Positions 1-7,897 of a DNA stretch of 64,000 bases are shown one piece after another. This DNA is from JAJFJD01 sp965228975 (GTDB taxonomy: Bacteria > Pseudomonadota > Alphaproteobacteria > UBA8366): contig OZ245851.1 of NCBI GenBank assembly GCA_965228975.1, forward strand, positions 1,922,001 to 1,986,000, written 5' to 3'. The notes beneath the pieces were generated by a model that saw only the letters and a program-made list of their open reading frames with translations, made no database searches and was not told the DNA's origin. The translations under genes were made by a program, and so were the position numbers. The first letter of the stretch is position 1; the number at the start of each line of letters is the position of its first letter.

Positions 1-63
1 AAGGCCCACCACGCCGGCATGCGCGACGACCACGAACCGGCAACAGCAAGAGAGGTGCTGTAA
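1..63 (+). CDS. 3' end of an unidentified gene (partial)
   Basis: An open frame enters from the left edge and encodes the last 20 residues of a protein, ending in TAA at 61-63. The stop overlaps the next ATG (TAATG), the arrangement of translationally coupled genes. The visible tail, rich in His, Asp and Glu, is too short to assign to a family. That it is a real gene end is inferred from the overlap and from the ribosome-binding-like AGAGAGG just before the next start. Confidence 0.5.
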   Translation, partial: KAHHAGMRDDHEPATAREVL

Positions 64-713
64 TGAAACGTCTAACCTCATGTATTGCGGCGTTGGGGCT
101 GCTGGCGATGACCGCCTGCTCCGAGCCGACCCCGCAGAACCGCGGCGTTTACCTGCTGCTGGACACGTCGGGGACCTATACCGAGGAATTGCGGAAGGCG
201 CAGCAGATCATCAACGTGATCCTGACGCGCCTCGATCCTGGCGATTCCTTCGCGGTCGCCCGCATCGACACAGGCAGTTTCAGCGAGAAGGACATCGTCG
301 CCAAAGCGACCTTCGACGATCGTCCGAGCGTCGCGAATAAGGAAAAGCGCCAGTTCCGCGACGCGATCAACACTTTCGTAAAGCGGGTCCGACCGGCCCG
401 GTACACGGATATCACGGGCGGCCTGCTGCAGGCTTCGGAGTACCTGACCGAGAAGAATCCGGGTAACAAGACTATCCTGATCTTCTCGGACCTCGCCGAA
501 GACCTTAAGAAGGGGTATATCCGCGACATCTCCCTGCCGCTCGACGGGTTCAACGTCGTCGCGCTCAACGTCACCAAACTGCGCAGCGATAACGTCGATC
601 CGCGGGACTACATGAACCGCCTCAACGACTGGCAGGGCCGTGTCGAATCCGGCGGCGGCGCATGGCAAGTCATCAACGACCTCGACCGCCTGGATAATGT
701 TTTGTTGAACTAA
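63..713 (+). CDS. VWA-like exported lipoprotein
   Basis: The 216-residue product begins with a lipoprotein signal ending LAMTAC (Cys19), so it should be exported and lipid-anchored. The mature part resembles a von Willebrand factor A fold: a DTSGT segment near residue 34 fits the MIDAS Asp-x-Ser-x-Thr, TDITGG near 119 could supply the MIDAS Thr, and IFSDLAED near 140 the distal Asp. VWA domains bind ligand proteins through a metal ion; the ligand here is unknown. The start overlaps the stop of the preceding gene, suggesting joint expression with an unseen partner. A strong terminator follows. The VWA call rests on motif spacing only. Confidence 0.7.
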   Translation: MKRLTSCIAALGLLAMTACSEPTPQNRGVYLLLDTSGTYTEELRKAQQIINVILTRLDPGDSFAVARIDTGSFSEKDIVAKATFDDRPSVANKEKRQFRDAINTFVKRVRPARYTDITGGLLQASEYLTEKNPGNKTILIFSDLAEDLKKGYIRDISLPLDGFNVVALNVTKLRSDNVDPRDYMNRLNDWQGRVESGGGAWQVINDLDRLDNVLLN

Positions 714-750
714 CCACTCCCGGACTTTCAAGAAAATGTCGACCGACTTG

Positions 751-779
751 CGGGCCCCATTTCGATGGGGCCCGTTTTT
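751..779 (+). terminator. Rho-independent terminator after the VWA lipoprotein
   Basis: A perfect 8-bp GC stem (CGGGCCCC / GGGGCCCG) with an 8-base loop is followed directly by five T residues. It closes the transcript of the lipoprotein gene. Its position also argues against any start for the next gene before about 780. Confidence 0.9.
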
Positions 780-855
780 CATGCGGCCCCTCGCCTTGCG
801 TCGCACGGTACGAACGCATAGCCTTTCGTCCCGAACCCCGCCTTGGAAAGACATC

Positions 856-1914
856 GTGACCGACATCATCCGTATCCCGAAAGACGATCTTCATACCGTA
901 TGCCGCGCCGCCTTCGAGCGTGTCGGCGTTCCAGCGGACGACGCCGACGCAGCGGCCGATATCCTTGTGGTCGGCGATCTCATGGGGATCAGCACCCACG
1001 GGACCCGCCGCGTCATCATCTACTGTCAGCGCATCCTGGACGGCGCGATCGTCGCCGATCCTGAAATTACCGTCGAGGAACGGTCGCCATGCCTTGCCGT
1101 CATCGACGGTGGGAACGGCATGGGGCCGGTGGTCGGCAGCCGGGGAGTCGCAGCCGCCGTCCGGTTGGCCAAGGAAAGCGGGATGGCCTATGTGGGCTGC
1201 CGCAACAGCCACCATTTCGGCCCGGTCGCCCCCTATGCGGCCCGCGCCTGCGATGCCGGCATGGTCTCGATCATGGGCACGAACACACAACCGGTCATGG
1301 CACCGTGGCGCGGCGCCGCCGTGGCCCACGGCAACAACCCGATCGGGATCGCAGCCCCCCGGCGAAACGGCCCGGACTTCATCCTGGATATGGCGCAAAG
1401 CGTGGTGGCGTACAGCAAGCTTCGCCACGCCCACGAAGCCGGCGAGTCGATTCCCGAAGGCTGGGCGGCCGATGCCGATGGCCACGGGACGACCGACCCC
1501 TTGGCCGGAATGAAGGGTTGGGTCCTGCCGATCGGCGGCCATAAAGGGTATGGGCTGGCACTGGCCGTGGACATGCTGTCGGGGGTGCTTTCCGGCGGCC
1601 ATTCGGCCACCGGCGTCAATCAACTCTTCCGACGCGACGAGACACCGCAAGGGGTCGCCCATTTCTTTATGGCATTGGATCCTGCCCGTCTGCTCGGCGA
1701 GGAGACCTATCACGCCCAGATGGAGACATTCTGCCAAACCATCAAAGCCACGCCCGCCGCGGATTCCGAGCTTCCGGTCCTGATACCGGGCGAGCCGGAG
1801 GCCGAGAGCATGGCGGAAACGCTGGAAGCGGGGATTCCCATGCCGCGCGAGCGATTCGAGGATATTCAGCGCATCGCGGACGGCAAACAACCCCTTACGA
1901 TGCCCGATCAATAG
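856..1914 (+). CDS. Malate/L-lactate dehydrogenase family oxidoreductase (Ldh_2)
   Basis: This 352-residue protein belongs to the NAD(P)-dependent malate/L-lactate/ureidoglycolate dehydrogenase family, which is unrelated to classical LDH. Family signatures are visible: GDLMGISTHGTRR with the conserved His near residue 45, a GNNPIGIAAPRR segment and GGHKGYGLAL. I place the start at the GTG at 856, because a GGAAAG ribosome site lies 5-10 bases upstream and the longer frame from 736 would run through the preceding terminator. Members reduce 2-oxoacids or oxidise 2-hydroxyacids; the substrate cannot be told from sequence. It stands alone between a terminator and an AT-rich regulatory region. Confidence 0.85.
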   Translation: MTDIIRIPKDDLHTVCRAAFERVGVPADDADAAADILVVGDLMGISTHGTRRVIIYCQRILDGAIVADPEITVEERSPCLAVIDGGNGMGPVVGSRGVAAAVRLAKESGMAYVGCRNSHHFGPVAPYAARACDAGMVSIMGTNTQPVMAPWRGAAVAHGNNPIGIAAPRRNGPDFILDMAQSVVAYSKLRHAHEAGESIPEGWAADADGHGTTDPLAGMKGWVLPIGGHKGYGLALAVDMLSGVLSGGHSATGVNQLFRRDETPQGVAHFFMALDPARLLGEETYHAQMETFCQTIKATPAADSELPVLIPGEPEAESMAETLEAGIPMPRERFEDIQRIADGKQPLTMPDQ

Positions 1915-2007
1915 ACCGGTTTTCCACTCGGACCCGTCTGGGCGCAAGATCGGCTCCCGCGTCTGCTTCCGATGCCAAATTTCGCCTGAAAATCACCTCA
2001 TACTGCC

Positions 2008-2057
2008 TTGAAATAAATACGAAAAACGACTTAACAATATTTAACGATAGTTAAATA
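2008..2057 (+). promoter_or_regulatory. Candidate promoter and operator upstream of the nucleoside transporter
   Basis: In an AT-rich patch, TTGAAA (2008-2013) is followed after 17-18 bases by a TTAACA/TAACAA element. Immediately downstream is a perfect inverted repeat TATTTAAC-GATA-GTTAAATA (2038-2057). TTAA tetramers recur at 2031, 2041 and 2051, exactly ten bases apart. The layout suggests a repressor site covering the transcription start of the gene at 2120. The regulator is unknown, and the promoter match is moderate. Confidence 0.4.
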
Positions 2058-2119
2058 AATTGCGGTGTATCCCTGGTGTTCGGCACGCATTCCCGGCCTT
2101 CGGGCAGGGTGGGACACGC

Positions 2120-3403
2120 ATGGAATTCATCCTCAAGGGACTATTCGGACTTTTCGGCTTCATCGCCATTGCGTGGCTGTTAAGCGAGAACCGCTGGGAA
2201 ATCGCCGGGCGGAAGCAGGCCAAGACGATCGTCTGCGGCCTTGCCTTCCAAATCATCCTCGCCGTGCTGCTGCTCAAACTCTTCGAATTCACCGAAATAT
2301 TCATCCTGTTGAGCAATGCGGTCCGGGCGCTGCAATCGGCGACCACCGCGGGAACGACCTTCGTCTTCGGATTCCTGGGCGGCGGCGACCTGCCCTTCAA
2401 GCCGACGCGAATGGGGGCGACCTACGTATTCGCTTTCCAGGCGCTGCCGCTGATCATCGTCATGAGCGCCTTATCCGCCCTCCTCTTTCATTGGCGGATT
2501 CTGCCGGTCATCGTTCGCGGCATGGCCTGGGTCCTGCAAAAGACCCTCGGTGTCGGCGGGCCCCTTGGGGTGGCCGCCGGCGCGAACGTGTTCCTCGGCA
2601 TGGTCGAAGCGCCGCTCCTCATTCGCCCCTATCTCAACCGTCTCAGCCGGGGCGAACTGTTTGCGGTCATGACCTGCGGCATGGCCACCATCGCCGGGAC
2701 AGTGATGGTCCTTTTCGCGACGATCCTGGAACCGGTTATCCCGAATGCGATCGTTCAGCTTCTGGCGGCATCGATCATCACCCTACCCGCGGCCCTGCTG
2801 ATCGCGCGGATCATGGTGCCTGACACGGCGCCACCGACCGGCGCGCATGTCCCGTTGAGCAGCATCGACTCGGACGACAGCCCGCACAGCGCGCTCGAAG
2901 CGATTACGGAAGGCACCATCGACGGTGCGAAACTGGTCATCAACATCATCGCGATGCTGATCGTCGCGGTCACTTTCGTCAATCTGTCCGATCATCTTCT
3001 GGATTTTCTGCCCTATGTGCAGGACGAGCCGATTACGCTGTCTCGCCTGTTCGGCTGGCTCTTCGCACCGGTGGCCTGGCTTATGGGAATCTACGATTGG
3101 TCGGAAGCGCAAATCGCCGGCGAATTGCTCGGCACCAAGCTGATCCTCAACGAATTGATCGCCTATACCAAACTGGCGGCCTTACCCGACGAGGCGCTAA
3201 CCGACCGGACCCGATTGATGATGGCCTATGCCCTCTGCGGTTTCGCCAATTTTGCCGGCCTCGGCATCATGATTGCCGGCTTGGCGACGATGGCATCGGA
3301 ACGGCGGCGCGAAATTATCAAGCTGGGCTTCAAATCGGTGATCGCGGGGACCATCGCCACCTGCATGACCGGCACGGTCGTCGGCATGCTGCAAATCGCC
3401 TGA
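2120..3403 (+). CDS. Concentrative nucleoside transporter (CNT/NupC family)
   Basis: This 427-residue polytopic inner-membrane protein is a cation-coupled nucleoside uptake carrier. CNT signatures are present: FVFGFLGGGDLPF in the N-terminal half, ANVFLGMVEAPLLIRPYL in the middle, and ALCGFANFAGLGIMIAGL near the C-terminus. The ATG at 2120 is preceded by a GGGTGGGA ribosome site and begins directly with the first membrane helix, so I prefer it to the upstream in-frame start at 2060. Length matches the family at about 400-430. The gene appears monocistronic, with a palindromic candidate operator in front. Whether it prefers pyrimidine or purine nucleosides is not readable here. Confidence 0.92.
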   Translation: MEFILKGLFGLFGFIAIAWLLSENRWEIAGRKQAKTIVCGLAFQIILAVLLLKLFEFTEIFILLSNAVRALQSATTAGTTFVFGFLGGGDLPFKPTRMGATYVFAFQALPLIIVMSALSALLFHWRILPVIVRGMAWVLQKTLGVGGPLGVAAGANVFLGMVEAPLLIRPYLNRLSRGELFAVMTCGMATIAGTVMVLFATILEPVIPNAIVQLLAASIITLPAALLIARIMVPDTAPPTGAHVPLSSIDSDDSPHSALEAITEGTIDGAKLVINIIAMLIVAVTFVNLSDHLLDFLPYVQDEPITLSRLFGWLFAPVAWLMGIYDWSEAQIAGELLGTKLILNELIAYTKLAALPDEALTDRTRLMMAYALCGFANFAGLGIMIAGLATMASERRREIIKLGFKSVIAGTIATCMTGTVVGMLQIA

Positions 3404-3503
3404 ACCGCCTCAATCCAATACCCGCCCCTGGGAAGCGCGGGAAGCGCCGTCTATAGTGCACCGCCGACGGCCCCGTGGCCCAAGTTGGACGAGGAGCAGC
3501 GCA

Positions 3504-4073
3504 ATGGCCCAGCAATTCCCGCAGATCGAACAGAAACACCGCGACTTCATCGCGCGGCAGCACATGTTCTTTACCGCCACGGCGACAGATGCGTCGCGCG
3601 TCAACATTTCACCTCGAAGCACCGATGCCCTAAGAGTGCTGGACGCCAACACCGTGGCGTATCTCGATCTTACCGGCAGCGGAAACGAGACAGCCGCCCA
3701 TCTGCGGTTGGATGGTCGTATGACAATCATGCTGTGCGCCGTCGATGGACCGCCGCTTATCCTCCGCCTATATGGCCGGGGCGCAACACTTCCCGTGGGC
3801 AGCGAAGCATATGCGAAGCTTCTGGCGGATGCATATGACGGCAAAGCCCCACTCGGCGCCCGGCAGATCGTCCGGCTGGATATCGATTTGGTGCAGACAT
3901 CCTGCGGTTTCGGGGTGCCGCTATTCGACTATACCGGCGAACGCGACACCATGGCGCGCTGGGCCGAAACCAAGGGTGAAGACGGTCTCGTCGCCTATCG
4001 GCTGGAGAAAAACACCCACAGCATCGACGGCTTGCCGACCGGACTGCTCGACGGGAAAGACGCTGCCGACTGA
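3504..4073 (+). CDS. Pyridoxamine 5'-phosphate oxidase-fold protein
   Basis: The 189-residue product has the look of a split-barrel FMN-binding PNPOx-family protein: an N-terminal helix followed by the strand MFFTATATDASRVNISP and the segment ETAAHLRLDGRMTIMLCAV, typical of the actinobacterial/proteobacterial PNPOx-like group. A GAGGAG ribosome site ends eight bases before the ATG at 3504. It ends 12 bases before the convergent malate synthase gene. Family members reduce or bind flavins, F420 or haem, and most are uncharacterised. It is not the PdxH of vitamin B6 synthesis as far as I can see. Confidence 0.75.
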   Translation: MAQQFPQIEQKHRDFIARQHMFFTATATDASRVNISPRSTDALRVLDANTVAYLDLTGSGNETAAHLRLDGRMTIMLCAVDGPPLILRLYGRGATLPVGSEAYAKLLADAYDGKAPLGARQIVRLDIDLVQTSCGFGVPLFDYTGERDTMARWAETKGEDGLVAYRLEKNTHSIDGLPTGLLDGKDAAD

Positions 4074-4085
4074 CCGCACCCGGGC

Positions 4086-6263
4086 CTAGCTTGCGAGCCG
4101 CCGCTTCAATTCGATCCGCCGCGCGTGCAGAATTGGCTCGGTGTATCCGTTCGGCTGTTCCCGTCCCTTGAAGACAAGGTCGCAGGCCGCCTGAAACGCA
4201 ATGCTGTCGTCGAAGTTCGGCGCCATCGGCCGGTAGGCCGGATCGCCCGCGTTCTGCCGGTCGACGACAGCCGCCATCCGTTGCATCGTCTCGACCACTT
4301 GGGCTTCGGTGCAGATGCCATGGTGGAGCCAGTTGGCGATATGTTGGCTGGAAATACGCAAGGTCGCGCGGTCTTCCATGAGTCCGACATCGTTGATATC
4401 CGGGACTTTGGAGCACCCGACGCCTTGATCGATCCAGCGGACCACATAGCCGAGAATGCCCTGCGCGTTGTTATCCAACTCCTGCCGAACGTCATCCGGC
4501 GACCAATTCGGCCGGTCGGCCAGCGGGATCGTAAGGATATCGTCGAGATTGGCCCGCTCCCGGGACTTGAGCGCCGATTGCCGCGCCGCCACATCGACCT
4601 GATGATAATGCGTGGCATGCAGCGTGGCGGCGGTCGGCGACGGCACCCAGGCGGTATTCGCACCTGCCTGCGGGTGGCCGATCTTGGCCTCCAGCATATC
4701 CGCCATCATGTCCGGCATGGCCCACATCCCCTTGCCAATCTGGGCATGTCCTTGGAGGCCGCATTCGAGCCCGATGTCCACGTTCCAGTCTTCATAGGCC
4801 TGAATCCAGGCGGCGCCCTTCATTTCGCCCTTGCGGATCATCGGCCCCGCTTCCATGGCGGTGTGCATCTCATCGCCGGTCCGGTCGAGGAAGCCGGTGT
4901 TGATGAACACGACGCGATCGCTGGCCGCCCGGATGCATTCCTTGAGATTGACCGTCGTGCGGCGTTCCTCGTCCATGATACCCATCTTGAGCGTGGCGGG
5001 ATCGAGACCGAGCGCCGTTTCGACCCGGCCGAATAGCTCGCTCGCAAAGGCGACCTCGTCCGGGCCGTGCATCTTGGGTTTGACGATATAGACCGACCCG
5101 GCCCGGCTGTTGCGGAAATCGCCGTGTCCTTGCAGATCGTGCATCGCGATCATGGACGTGATCATCCCGTCCAGGATACCTTCGGGCACGGGATTGCCAT
5201 CCTTGTCGAGGATTGCGTCAATCGTCATCAAATGACCGACATTCCGGATCAGCAATAGGCTGCGTCCGGCCAAACTGACCGACCCGCCATCCGGTGCGGT
5301 ATAGTTGCGATCGGGGTTTAGGCTCCGGTCGACCTGCCCGCCGCCCTTCGAAAATCGCGCGGTCAGCGTCCCGTTCATCAGACCCAGCCAATTGCGATAC
5401 GCCTCGACCTTGTCCTCGGCATCCACGGTCGCGACCGAATCCTCGCAATCGACGATCGTCGTTACCGCGGCCTCGAGTACAAGGTCGCTGACCCCGGCAG
5501 GATCGTCCTTCCCGATCGGGTGGTTGGCGTCGATGCAAAGCTCGATATGCATGCCGTGGTTCACGAACAGCAAGACCGTGGGCGCATCCGCATCGCCGCA
5601 ATAGCCCACGAGCTTTGCCGGATCTTCCAGGCCGACGGTTTCGCCGGACGACAGGGCCACGCTGAGGACACCGTCCACGACGGCATAGCCTGCCGAATCC
5701 CGGTGGGACCCGGATGCCAGCGGCACGGCGCCATCCAGGAAATCACGAGCCCAGGCGATCACCTTCTGGCCCCGCGCCGGGTTGTAGGTCTCGCCGATGG
5801 CGGCGCCCCCCTCGTCCGAAATGGCATCGGTGCCGTACAAGGCGTCGTAGAGGCTTCCCCAGCGCGCATTTGCGGCATTCAGGGCATAGCGGGCATTGGT
5901 CAACGGAACGACGAGTTGCGGGCCCGCGATCGCCTTGATTTCAGGATCGACCTTGTCGGTACTGACGGAGAAACTTCCGCCTTCGGGCTGGAGGTAGCCG
6001 ATTTCTTCCAGGAACGACCGATAAGACACTAAATCAAAGGGTTGCGCCTTATGTTCACGGTGCCATGCGTCGATTTTCGCCTGCAAATCATCGCGCTTCG
6101 ACAGCAGTGCCTGGTTTTTCGGCGACAAGTCGTGGACGATTGCGTCCAGGTCGGACCAGAACTTATCCGGGTCCACGCCGGTTCCCGGCAATGCTTCGTC
6201 GTTGACGAAATCAAACAAAATCTTGGCGACGGCTAGGCCGCCGATTTGAACTCGATCAGTCAT
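4086..6263 (-). CDS. glcB: Malate synthase G
   Basis: Malate synthase condenses glyoxylate with acetyl-CoA to malate in the glyoxylate shunt or glycolate utilisation. The 725-residue length is that of the large monomeric G isoform rather than the ~530-residue A form. Characteristic segments include IVDCEDSVATVDAEDK, MDEERRTTVNLKE and FINTGFLDRTGDEMHT. I choose the ATG at 6263 (MTDRVQ) because GGAGAG lies eight bases upstream. No isocitrate lyase is next to it. It is convergent with the PNPOx-like gene and appears to be a single transcription unit. Confidence 0.96.
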   Translation of the reverse strand: MTDRVQIGGLAVAKILFDFVNDEALPGTGVDPDKFWSDLDAIVHDLSPKNQALLSKRDDLQAKIDAWHREHKAQPFDLVSYRSFLEEIGYLQPEGGSFSVSTDKVDPEIKAIAGPQLVVPLTNARYALNAANARWGSLYDALYGTDAISDEGGAAIGETYNPARGQKVIAWARDFLDGAVPLASGSHRDSAGYAVVDGVLSVALSSGETVGLEDPAKLVGYCGDADAPTVLLFVNHGMHIELCIDANHPIGKDDPAGVSDLVLEAAVTTIVDCEDSVATVDAEDKVEAYRNWLGLMNGTLTARFSKGGGQVDRSLNPDRNYTAPDGGSVSLAGRSLLLIRNVGHLMTIDAILDKDGNPVPEGILDGMITSMIAMHDLQGHGDFRNSRAGSVYIVKPKMHGPDEVAFASELFGRVETALGLDPATLKMGIMDEERRTTVNLKECIRAASDRVVFINTGFLDRTGDEMHTAMEAGPMIRKGEMKGAAWIQAYEDWNVDIGLECGLQGHAQIGKGMWAMPDMMADMLEAKIGHPQAGANTAWVPSPTAATLHATHYHQVDVAARQSALKSRERANLDDILTIPLADRPNWSPDDVRQELDNNAQGILGYVVRWIDQGVGCSKVPDINDVGLMEDRATLRISSQHIANWLHHGICTEAQVVETMQRMAAVVDRQNAGDPAYRPMAPNFDDSIAFQAACDLVFKGREQPNGYTEPILHARRIELKRRLAS

Positions 6264-6512
6264 ACTACGCTCTCCAACAGTCCCGCTTACCGCACACATG
6301 ACGACAGCCAGATCGACCTATGATCTGGCCCGTTCCTCCACTAGTGCCGTTTTCGGGTTATTTATTTGCCTGAATTCGCAATCGGCGCGCCGCAGTCGCG
6401 ATCCCGCGCCTCTCGTGGGCCGGCTTTTCATCTGTCCCGAGGCGGCAAGAGATATACGGATATCGTGCCGTCGACGCCAGCCCTTTATACCTACGCCGGT
6501 ATGCGGCATCGG

Positions 6513-7280
6513 TTACCAATTGGTCTGCTGAAAACCAGTCGCCGACGGCAGCGCTGCCCGCTGAGGGCCTCGGCGGATTACCTCGTTGGCGACCACCAGA
6601 CTGCGGCCGCGTGGCATGCCGGCATGGATCCGCTGGTTGTACAGCAGTTGGATCGCCAGGATATCCCAGCTGGAAAAATCCGGGGTGCGCATCTCGGTAT
6701 CGCGGAGCGCCAATACCGACCGGATGTTGGTCGGTCCCGCCGGTCGCCAATGTGAATCGAAGCCCAGAACGTGCATGAACTCGTGCTTCAGGCAATCCAC
6801 ATATCGTTCGCTGATGACCATGTATCCTGTATGGAGCGCCCCGCCCATGCCGTGTGTCTCGGTCTGGCAGACGATATCGCCGGATGAGAACGTCGCCCCC
6901 GTATCGGACTGCGGGATAAGCCGGATATTGATGATATTGCTGCCATCCGCGATCGGACGGGTTCCCGGCGCCGCAACGGAGAACGGCAGGCCGGTCCATC
7001 TGGACACCCGGCGGGTCAATCGTTCGATGTCCACGCGGAGCTTTTCCGCCGGCGCGGACAGGGTGACCGTGACCGGGCCGTTCCATTTGCGCACCCAAGC
7101 GGGGCGACGATTGAACGGCCCGAAATCTGCCGTCAGCGCCAATGTGTCGAAGAACTCGATAAAGCTCGGGGCCAACCGCGACGGAACCGTCGGTTCGACC
7201 GAATTTTCAGCCGCCGCAGAGCCGGATACGGCTATCAGGCCCGTCACCAAAAGGAGAGAAAATCGCCGATTTCTGCGCAT
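6513..7280 (-). CDS. Secreted DUF2927-like protein with an HExxH zinc-site motif
   Basis: The 255-residue product has a signal peptide (arginines, hydrophobic core, SAAA cleavage region near residue 24). Its C-terminal half resembles the DUF2927 family: a Cys-containing helix, then DILAIQLLYNQRIHAGM. The helix carries His166-Glu167-Phe-Met-His170, followed by Gly173 and His177, so it reads HExxHxxGxxxH. This is one residue longer than the metzincin zinc motif HExxHxxGxxH. A secreted or periplasmic metallopeptidase is therefore plausible but unproven. It lies between glcB and coaD on the same strand with 249 bases before glcB; no terminator is evident. Confidence 0.65.
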   Translation of the reverse strand: MRRNRRFSLLLVTGLIAVSGSAAAENSVEPTVPSRLAPSFIEFFDTLALTADFGPFNRRPAWVRKWNGPVTVTLSAPAEKLRVDIERLTRRVSRWTGLPFSVAAPGTRPIADGSNIINIRLIPQSDTGATFSSGDIVCQTETHGMGGALHTGYMVISERYVDCLKHEFMHVLGFDSHWRPAGPTNIRSVLALRDTEMRTPDFSSWDILAIQLLYNQRIHAGMPRGRSLVVANEVIRRGPQRAALPSATGFQQTNW

Positions 7281-7361
7281 GCCCGCTGAGTCATGTTCAA
7301 CGACCAGCGGAAACGCCGGCCCCAGCGGGTATTAAACGAAGAAATGATTAACCAAATCTTG

Positions 7362-7868
7362 TCAGCGGGCGAATTTCGTATCCACGATTTTCGCGATTCG
7401 CGCGGGCACGAAGGGTTTGATGTCTCCGCCCAACATGGCGATTTCCTTAACAAACCGCGACGAGATGAAATGGTTGCGATCCGACGCCATCAGGAAGGTG
7501 GTCTCGATTTCGTCGTCCAAGCACCGATTCATCGAGGCCATCTGGAATTCATACTCGAAATCCGAAACGGCGCGAAGGCCGCGCACGATCATCCCGGCGC
7601 CGTTCTCGCGCGCGAAATCCACGAGCAGATTGTCGAATGACTTCACCACGATATTGGCCCGAAGCCGGTCGCCGTTCGCGGTAACCTCGTCTTTGACCAT
7701 CTGAACGCGCTCGTCGACGCTGAACAGCGGGCCTTTGCCGATATTGCGGGCGACCGCCACGATCAGCGTGTCCACCAGATGGTTCGCCGCCCGCGTGATG
7801 ATGTCGAGATGCCCATTCGTGATGGGATCGAACGTCCCGGGATATAAGCCTACGCGTTCCTCAGACAT
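7362..7868 (-). CDS. coaD: Pantetheine-phosphate adenylyltransferase
   Basis: CoaD transfers AMP from ATP to 4'-phosphopantetheine, the penultimate step of coenzyme A synthesis. The 168-residue length fits. The nucleotidyltransferase signature GTFDPITNGHLDI sits at residues 11-23, containing the TNGH variant of the (T/H)xGH motif, and the family segment IVRGLRAVSDFEYEFQMA is intact. It starts 29 bases after the gyrA stop on the same strand, an arrangement common in alphaproteobacteria, so it is probably co-transcribed with gyrA. Confidence 0.97.
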   Translation of the reverse strand: MSEERVGLYPGTFDPITNGHLDIITRAANHLVDTLIVAVARNIGKGPLFSVDERVQMVKDEVTANGDRLRANIVVKSFDNLLVDFARENGAGMIVRGLRAVSDFEYEFQMASMNRCLDDEIETTFLMASDRNHFISSRFVKEIAMLGGDIKPFVPARIAKIVDTKFAR

Positions 7869-7897
7869 TCTTGATTATTCCTTTTCTCCGAGGTTCT

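Noticed and set aside
736..855. Longer N-terminus for the Ldh_2 gene starting at 736
   Set aside because: It would translate through a strong terminator and adds 40 residues not typical of the family; the GTG at 856 has a ribosome site.
7332..7351. TTAA pair near the coaD stop as a CtrA site
   Set aside because: The TTAA halves are 12 bases apart rather than seven and lie at a gene end, not a promoter.
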